NCBI GenBank assembly: GCA_027604185.1
Contig: JADGKB010000013.1
Location: 62,001-126,000, forward strand
Direction of reading: 5' to 3'
DNA length: 64,000 nt
Source: Boothiomyces macroporosus
Lineage: Eukaryota > Chytridiomycota > Chytridiomycetes > Rhizophydiales > Terramycetaceae
In this document: piece by piece, positions 58,183-64,000 of the stretch
Numbering within the stretch: position 1 is the first letter of the stretch
Layout of the letters: each line of letters starts with the position of its first letter
Translations under genes and position numbers: made by a program
The notes under the pieces: model-generated
Databases searched by the model: none
What the model was told of the DNA's origin: nothing
The model's input: only the letters and a program-made list of their open reading frames with translations

Positions 58183-59268
58183 ATGTTGCAATTTTTGTTG
58201 ACTGCTGCTAATGTAAACGCTTGGGGTATCGAAGGCCATGCCATCGTCGGCTCTATTGCCCAAAGCTTCTTGAACCCAAATGCCATATCCTATGTCAACC
58301 AAATCTTGTCTGCAAATAACGGTGATATGTCCGCTGTAGCATCATGGGCTGACACTTTCAAATTTACTAGCGCTGGCGCCTTTTCTAAACCTTTACACTT
58401 TGTAGATATTCAAGACAGCCCACCGACTTCTTGTGGGTTTGATGAAGTTAGGGATTGTACAAATGCTGCATGTATCAATACTGCTATTCAAACTTACACT
58501 GACCAACTATGTGATTCTACCCAAAACCTCGACGCACTCAAATTTCTTATCCACTTCTTTGGTGATATTACGCAACCACTTCACAATTCTTACAGGGATG
58601 TTGGAGGAAACTCTGATAGAGTGACTTACAATGGTGCATCTACCAATCTTCATCACATTTGGGACTCTCAAATGGTAATTGACAGAATCTCTGCAAATAC
58701 TGATCAAGCTACCTACGTGCAATCCTTAGTCAACAGAATTCAAAGCGGTGACTATGCCTCTGTTGCCTCTTCCTGGATTTCATCCCAACCATACAATGCA
58801 AAATCTCAATACGGAAATAACTTGGCTTCTATCGAATACTCTAAGGATTCAGATAAATTTGATTGCTCATATGTCTGGAAGAACTATGATGCTGATCCTT
58901 CTGCAGATTTGTCTGGCGCATACTACAACGGAGCTGCATCAATCATTGATTTGCAACTAGCAAAGGGAGGCTACAGACTTGCAAACCAACTCAACGCAGC
59001 ATTTGATGGTTGTGCAGGTGTCACCCCTCAACCTCCAGTTGTTGGTCCAACTCCTACCGATGCCCCACCAGTCACTACTGTCCCAGCCCCAACTCAGACT
59101 CCAGTCTCCACCTGCGCTCACGATAAGTGTGTTGTTGGTGTAAGACTAGCTCGTGGGTGTGATCCTTGTGTCGACCAAATCATTGATGATGATGCCTACT
59201 GTGGAAGAACTAGATGGGCAAAGACCTGTGTCGCAAGAGTTGCTTCCGTTTGTGGGTTAACTTGTTAG
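58183..59268 (+). CDS. Secreted S1/P1 nuclease with one C-terminal cysteine-rich module
   Basis: Single exon, 361 residues from ATG 58183. Signal peptide MLQFLLTAANVNA then WGIEGHAIVGSIAQSFL. All zinc-ligand motifs of the neighbour are kept (KPLHFVDI, HFFGDITQPLH, TNLHHIWD). It ends after a Pro/Thr linker with one cysteine-rich module (CAHDKCVVGVRLARGCDPCV, then DAYCGRTRWAKTCVARVASV, CGLTC). Close identity with copy 1 shows a fairly recent tandem duplication, with loss or gain of one module. The decayed phosphatase lies between the copies. Confidence 0.94.
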   Translation: MLQFLLTAANVNAWGIEGHAIVGSIAQSFLNPNAISYVNQILSANNGDMSAVASWADTFKFTSAGAFSKPLHFVDIQDSPPTSCGFDEVRDCTNAACINTAIQTYTDQLCDSTQNLDALKFLIHFFGDITQPLHNSYRDVGGNSDRVTYNGASTNLHHIWDSQMVIDRISANTDQATYVQSLVNRIQSGDYASVASSWISSQPYNAKSQYGNNLASIEYSKDSDKFDCSYVWKNYDADPSADLSGAYYNGAASIIDLQLAKGGYRLANQLNAAFDGCAGVTPQPPVVGPTPTDAPPVTTVPAPTQTPVSTCAHDKCVVGVRLARGCDPCVDQIIDDDAYCGRTRWAKTCVARVASVCGLTC

Positions 59269-59342
59269 GAATAAACTTAGAACTTTTATTGGAATTTTGC
59301 CTTCCTTTCGAAGCTCTGCAATCACGACTTTGCCAGCTGGGC

Positions 59343-59811
59343 CTAGCAAATCGACGTGGAGCCTAGCAGGATATCTGAAAATACTGTTTGCCAAATTCTG
59401 ATTTTATCATGATATGGTATTCGCTTTCCTTTAAGCAACTTGTCAATAAGCTCGATTTCAAGTTTGAAGGCAGTAGACACGTCTGGATTTGGTTCTATAT
59501 TTATATTACTGACTAGTGACTCTCTAATATTCGTTAATTGACTCTCCTTTTCTGGACTCCACTTTGTTTTGCCAAGCATTTCAACGAATGCAACACTGTG
59601 TGCTACAATTTTAACATTATGAAAATGAGGGTCTTGGAATGCGATTTCAGTTCTTGAGTAATCCTTATTATCCAATACTGGAGTTTGCCTGTGTGTGTCT
59701 GGAGTTCTTTGGAAATCCAACAGACTAACCTTGGATCCATTCACAATTAAAACTGCGCAATTGTACCAATTGCTGGTATTGAGTATGAAACATTTCGTTC
59801 AGGGAATCCAT
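59343..59811 (-). CDS. Small conserved-looking protein, function unknown
   Basis: Two exons give about 147 residues starting at ATG 59811 (MDSLNEMFHTQYQQL). The second exon (NGSKVSLLDFQRTPDTHRQT...LIDKLLKGKRIPYHDKIRIW) is open for 133 codons but has no ATG start, so an upstream exon is required. The join fits either a 25-nt intron ending TG (59742-59766) or a 37-nt intron ending AG; both keep frame. No family is recognised. It lies 74 bp after the nuclease stop, convergent. Confidence 0.5.
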
Positions 59812-60032
59812 TTGTGTTGAATTATATACTGCCAGGACACATTGGAAAATAATCGTAATCCACGCTATGGATCGCATGTGCATGGCGTGTCAAAGTATGA
59901 TGAAATACTTTCATGCCATATTACAAATATTGTCATTGGATATTATGCAATGTCAGTGAGCACTCCGCCTTCAACACTTGGCCTTCTGAAACAAGGGGAA
60001 TCAGATGAAGCCTGTTGACAAGCCAATGATGA

Positions 60033-60039
60033 TATAAAC
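60033..60039 (+). promoter_or_regulatory. TATA box of the 7TM gene
   Basis: TATAAAC 34 bp before the ATG at 60067. Confidence 0.5.
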
Positions 60040-60066
60040 TGTGGTAAATCTCAAGGCAGTGTTTTT

Positions 60067-61503
60067 ATGTATATCATTTACTTTAGCTTACTTGATAGCG
60101 TCTTTGCTTCTTTGGCTTTATCGTCGTCTTGGGACAATTCAAACTGCCAAGGAAGTCCCAAGGCAGTGTATGCTTTTGAAATCTCGTCAACTACGGCTAC
60201 ATCACAACCAGTCGGAGATATATGGCCCAGCAGTTACATATTTCAAGCTCAAGAAAAACCTATAGCAAATCATTGTACTGGAAGGACTCTTAAAGTCCCA
60301 GTTCAAGGATGCTGCGTCAATAGTTTGGATCTTACGAAATCTTTTGGAATACAAAGTGCAGCTACTACGATTGCCAGTTCAGGAGTTACTACAGCAACCC
60401 CAGCTAGTGCCAACAACCACACCTATTGCACATTACAAGGCAACATATTTGGCTTTTCCAGTATAATGTATCTCGCAGACAACAACTGTAATCAAAATGA
60501 CAATATCATTTGCACGGAGCATGGAGTTTTGAAAGTGTTTCCACAGCCATTGTGCTCAGGTTCTCCCCAGATATTTCAATTACAGAATACAGGTCAACTC
60601 ATTAGTTCAAACACTTTCTACAATGTGACAGCTACTTTTCTAACTGTATCTGGAGGGCAGTTCAACATTGATTGGGTAGCTGCGTTTCCATTCGCAGATT
60701 TAACCCCAGACTTTAAATGTTGGATTGATGTACTATCGGCCGTTTTTACTGGAGGTTCTATCCTTATGATAGCTGTAGCCCTTATACCACTCACCAGAGA
60801 ATTCATCAAGAGCCTCTCTCCTTTTTTGATGACCATGATTGTAAGCGAAGTGCTGTTCCTGGTTACCGCAATTTTAATGTGCTTCGAGTTCTATCTGAAA
60901 GATCCACCAGTAAACTTGCACTACACGGTAAATTTCTTCCTTTCGATGGCTACGCTTGTTGCTGTGCTTGGCGCTACTTTGATTTTGGTCCAGTTTCATG
61001 ATTTTAGCAGCAAAGGTCGTGTATTGGTTCTCGCTTTTATGATCCTCATAAATATGGTATTCTGCCTCAACAAATATCTATTTTTCATCAAGTCGTCTGC
61101 TCTAAATCTCTTGTTTAATCTCTGGCTCACTTTCTTTGGGTTGTACGATATTATACCATCCATCTACGCATTCTATTCCTTCACTCACGACCCTGAAAGA
61201 CCAAAGACGTTTTGGCAACGGCTGCTGGATCTTGACCCTGTTTTCTTGTTCTCAATGGGCATGCACTTGGCAAACTTCATGTCCTACTTTGCTCTAATCT
61301 ACATAACCGTTTTTACGTCTTGGATAGGCTCCGACAAGAACTGGAAATCGATTGCTGGATTTTTCACAGTTATTCTCGCGACACATGGCTTCCTTAATGT
61401 TATCCTTCTATTAAGAATTCAAGTGATATCGAAACGGGCAAGTAATAAGCTTGCGGAGCTTCAATTGAAATACGGCTCTTTATCTCCCCTGTATGCAAAT
61501 TAG
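60067..61503 (+). CDS. 7TM receptor-like protein with cysteine-rich ectodomain
   Basis: Single exon, 478 residues. An N-terminal signal (MYIIYFSLLDSVFASLALS) leads an ectodomain of about 200 residues with several cysteines and Thr-rich stretches. Seven membrane helices follow: SAVFTGGSILMIAVALIPL, MIVSEVLFLVTAILMCFEF, LSMATLVAVLGATLILVQF, LVLAFMILINMVFCLNKYLF, LLFNLWLTFFGLYDIIPSIY, FSMGMHLANFMSYFALIYI and FFTVILATHGFLNVILLLR. A short basic tail ends it. The layout is that of a GPCR with a secreted-type ectodomain, but no named class is recognised. Confidence 0.7.
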   Translation: MYIIYFSLLDSVFASLALSSSWDNSNCQGSPKAVYAFEISSTTATSQPVGDIWPSSYIFQAQEKPIANHCTGRTLKVPVQGCCVNSLDLTKSFGIQSAATTIASSGVTTATPASANNHTYCTLQGNIFGFSSIMYLADNNCNQNDNIICTEHGVLKVFPQPLCSGSPQIFQLQNTGQLISSNTFYNVTATFLTVSGGQFNIDWVAAFPFADLTPDFKCWIDVLSAVFTGGSILMIAVALIPLTREFIKSLSPFLMTMIVSEVLFLVTAILMCFEFYLKDPPVNLHYTVNFFLSMATLVAVLGATLILVQFHDFSSKGRVLVLAFMILINMVFCLNKYLFFIKSSALNLLFNLWLTFFGLYDIIPSIYAFYSFTHDPERPKTFWQRLLDLDPVFLFSMGMHLANFMSYFALIYITVFTSWIGSDKNWKSIAGFFTVILATHGFLNVILLLRIQVISKRASNKLAELQLKYGSLSPLYAN

Positions 61504-61537
61504 TGTGCATTAAATCAATATATTATTACTAAATTCT

Positions 61538-63676
61538 TTACGAAAACACCAAGATTCTAGTTAATCTGAATATTTTCAAGACAGTCTGTTTAAATAACGG
61601 CGAAGTATCGTTAAAAGCTTCCATGTTTTTTTCCTTCTTCAGCCCTTCCTTCAACAGCGTGTATACATCAGAAGCAGTCAAATGTTAAAAGTGCATTACC
61701 TTGAGGTTTGAACCGTTATCGACGGTAAAATTCGCTTCATCCGAAACATCAGCATTTGATGTAATGAAAGCAAACTGAAAGGTTTTTTCGCCAGCTTTGT
61801 AATTGTTATTGTAAATTACTGATTTCCAATCTTCAGTAACGGTTTCATCCCCACTCTCGGTTACTGTAACGATAGGGTCTGCTCCTACCTCTTTGCATTG
61901 GAAAATGCATTTATTTGTAGATTCTGAACCGTTTTGTGGGCTTCTCTTAATTTGGTAAGCTGAACAAAATTGACTGATGCCTTCAATACACACTGCTTCT
62001 GATTTTTGATGCTAAGGTAAAAAGAAGAATACTTTAAGTATCCAATCCCCGATATCAACGTTATTCATACTCTTTGGCCCAATAAAATTCAACCCAATCT
62101 GGGATAATTTCTTGGTTAGATACATTCTTACTTTAAGTAACAATGCAGGAGGAATACTTTCTTCAAACATTTTTCTATGATAGTCGTTCACCATATTTAA
62201 CACTCGACATTCTCCTTCCCCTACTTCCAGAACCAGCTCATTCTTTCTACCTCTGATCGTCAGAATAGCTTTATTGTAACCTGACGGTTCCATACTCCAA
62301 TCCTGAATGGGATATTCCAAATACTTGTTTTGAACTAGGGCAGTGTCCAAAAATTTCATAGTCCTGAATCTTATTCTTCCTGATTGTTGATCATATTCAA
62401 CATCTTTTATACCATCTGTGCTCCACTGCTTCAACTCTGGATCAAAAAACATCACAGTGGCAGAATTGTCAATAAAGCAATGGGGCATTATGGTAAAAGT
62501 AACTTGTGTCGCCCACACTGCCAAATCAGTATTTTGATTTTCTTCATCTCCTACTACTTCAGTGTCTCTTTTGGATGGATAAGGGATCCTCTTAAAAGTG
62601 CCATCCTGAGTCAAAACTACTATCAAATCATACTTACCAGGACGCAAAATCCAAGAGTCGATTTTGCGAGCTGCTTCTGGCAACTCAACAAGATCAAACA
62701 ATAACACTCCTCCAATTGGAGAAACCAAAGAGCCTCCATTAGTAGCTTCATAATTAGCAAAGGCACCCTCTCCACTCTTCAATAACATTCTGATTCCTAC
62801 GTTATCTAGTGCCAGAGGCTTTGGCAGCGAAAAAGACATGCTGATATCGGTGAAATCGATAAATTTATGCCTTGGGTTCCTTGTCAAATTGGCCCATATC
62901 CCAAGTTTGTAATCTGTAATGTCACTGGTAAACTGAAAATTTTCTGTACTCTCTCTTTGAAATAGATCCAAATTCTGGGTTAGAATTAGCCTACTTGATA
63001 AATGTTTTGGCAAACCAATTCAATTTTTTTGAACATGACTTGAATTAGTCTGTACATGTAAACGGATAGTTTTTCGTACTGGGCCATGTCATCGTCTTCA
63101 AGGAATGCGCACCGTTCTTGCTCTAACAGAGATACCAACTACTATTAAGTGGAATTTACTTCTCTCGCGCCAGGTAGTTGTGTCATGAGCAAATCCATTG
63201 ATTGCTGCAGATCTTCCAGGATAACTGGCTCCTGCTCCCACAGCAAAATGTAAGTGTTGACATCCCTTTCAATTTTGGTTGAAGGAAGTCTACTACATTC
63301 AAGGTATTTGTTCCACTACATTAAATCTGAGCTACATCCACTATACTTTGTTTCTTGTCCATAATTTCCTTTAATTCTTTCAAATGTCTGGCTTTAATCT
63401 CCAAAGATGCTGCCAACTCTGTCTCAAACCTTGGCGTTTCCTTTGATTAATATCGCTTACTTGCTCAAGGAACTGCGTAATAAACTCTCTATTTCTTTGT
63501 TCCTGCAGCTCCTTTTCCTTTCTAAACTTCTCTTCCAACAGTCGCTGCTCTAGACATTACGCGATACAAACCTTCCTCTGCTAATCGCCTTTGCTCTTCG
63601 AGCTCCCTTTCTACCATGTAAGGTGCGAGATACCTCTATTCGAATCCTTTTTCTTTCCCTTCTTTTTTGGTGGCAT
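61538..63676 (-). CDS. DNAI7: DNAI7 (CASC1/IC97) axonemal dynein-associated protein
   Basis: Nine exons (introns 20-23 nt) encode 656 residues. Basic start MPPKKKGKKKDSN and a coiled coil (REREL...EEKFRKEKELQEQRNREF) precede the IC97 core: YKLGIWANLTRNPRHKFIDF, GVLLFDLVELPEAARKIDSW, ATVMFFDPELKQWSTDGI, YPIQDWSMEPSGYNKAILTI. The C-terminal domain ends AFITSNADVSDEANFTVDN and TASDVYTLLKEGL. DNAI7 is needed for preassembly or regulation of inner-arm dyneins in motile flagella. The last intron (61679-61699) ends TG; the apparent break near 63010 is repaired by a normal 20-nt intron. Confidence 0.94.
61679..61699 (-). other. 21-nt intron with GT...TG ends in DNAI7
   Basis: Begins GTAATGCAC and ends TTAACATTTG on the minus strand. 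The cut joins NLK to TASDVYTLL, matching the family block with SD-x-VY-x-LL. The upstream frame meets TAA inside the intron, and no AG acceptor gives the right frame. Confidence 0.7.
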
Positions 63677-63721
63677 ATCAATTTTTACTCACGCGAAAGT
63701 TTTTTTGAAATTATTTTCAAA

Positions 63722-64000
63722 ATGACTTTTGGAGTACACTGTGCTAATATAGGAAAAGTCACAGAGTCAGGAGAGCTTGAATAGCCCAAAGGAGAGGACA
63801 AGGAAGGGAAGAGGGACATTCAAATCTCCAATCACCAGTAGCACCAATATTAGGATGGACAGCAAATCCAATGAAGGAATAGATGTTGATATTAAGAGAG
63901 TAGCGGATGCACAGGATAATATCGAAAGCGAAGACCTTGGGGTGAACAAATTGAGCATCAATTCAGAAACAAGGAGCACTCGTTCAGACTCTACGCACAG
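63722..64000 (+). CDS. Start of an unidentified gene, cut by window edge
   Basis: ATG at 63722 (MTFG), then a 19-nt intron (GTACACTGTGCTAATATAG), then an open frame to the edge: EKSQSQESLNSPKERTRKGR, then a Ser/Thr-rich, charged region. The intron matches the genome pattern exactly, which makes this a real gene start. It diverges from DNAI7 across 45 bp. The visible part is low-complexity and disordered, so no function can be suggested. Confidence 0.6.

Noticed and set aside
62990..63030. Apparent missing splice site or frameshift in DNAI7
   Set aside because: A normal 20-nt intron (GTAGGCTAATTCTAACCCAG) a little downstream joins QNIYQ to NLDLFQ in frame.

Overview
The window is nuclear DNA of a compact eukaryote, most likely a flagellated early-diverging fungus or close relative (chytrid, blastocladiomycete, rozellid or aphelid grade). 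Fungal signals are four SHO1-type osmosensor genes and SAICAR synthase of the ADE1 type. Flagellar signals are orthologues of DNAI7 (axonemal dynein factor), ARMC9, LRRC51 and C11orf65/MFI, which non-flagellated fungi lack. The genes read well with the standard code, base composition is moderately AT-rich, and about 46 protein genes are packed into 64 kb. No rRNA, tRNA, transposon or CRISPR was seen.

The dominant feature is the introns. I reconstructed about 105 of them by restoring reading frame and protein-family continuity. Nearly all are 19-24 nt, and roughly 45 are exactly 20 nt. They start GT (usually GTA), carry a TTAAY, CTAAY or CTGAY branch-like motif a few bases from the end, and normally end AG. 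With these introns removed, every gene model is an exact multiple of three. Three introns (in mevalonate kinase, AP-1 mu and DNAI7) appear to end in TG rather than AG, and a fourth is possible.

Layout. 1-7 kb: BSD-domain protein (5' cut), C11orf65/MFI, NSA2, a small mitochondrial assembly factor, a promethin-like membrane protein and GSK3 kinase. 7-17 kb: MADS factor, a broken and an intact GPI-anchored nucleotide phosphodiesterase, exosome RRP4 divergent from AIF, two LRR/F-box genes and a GNAT acetyltransferase. 17-30 kb: MCM6, ADE1, LRRC51, ornithine decarboxylase, an SDR protein, ISWI and mevalonate kinase. 30-37 kb: four tandem SHO1-like genes, ISCA2, two GPI-anchored secreted paralogues and cytochrome b5. 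37-46 kb: AP-1 mu, PRP31, a RING ligase, ARMC9 and an FAD monooxygenase. 46-55 kb: a coiled-coil protein, a polytopic membrane protein, two large tandem paralogues of unknown family, and an ADP-ribosylglycohydrolase. 55-64 kb: two secreted S1/P1 nucleases with cysteine-rich tails flanking a decayed acid-phosphatase-like gene, a small unknown gene, a 7TM receptor-like protein, DNAI7 and the start of one more gene.

How it fits together: conserved housekeeping genes alternate with lineage-specific surface and secreted genes that sit in small tandem families with some broken copies. Secreted nucleases, phosphodiesterase and the phosphatase remnant suggest extracellular nucleic-acid and phosphate scavenging. 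The SHO1 array suggests expanded osmotic or surface sensing. Gene spacing is extreme: convergent stop codons are 17-18 bp apart, and one divergent start pair is 43 bp apart.
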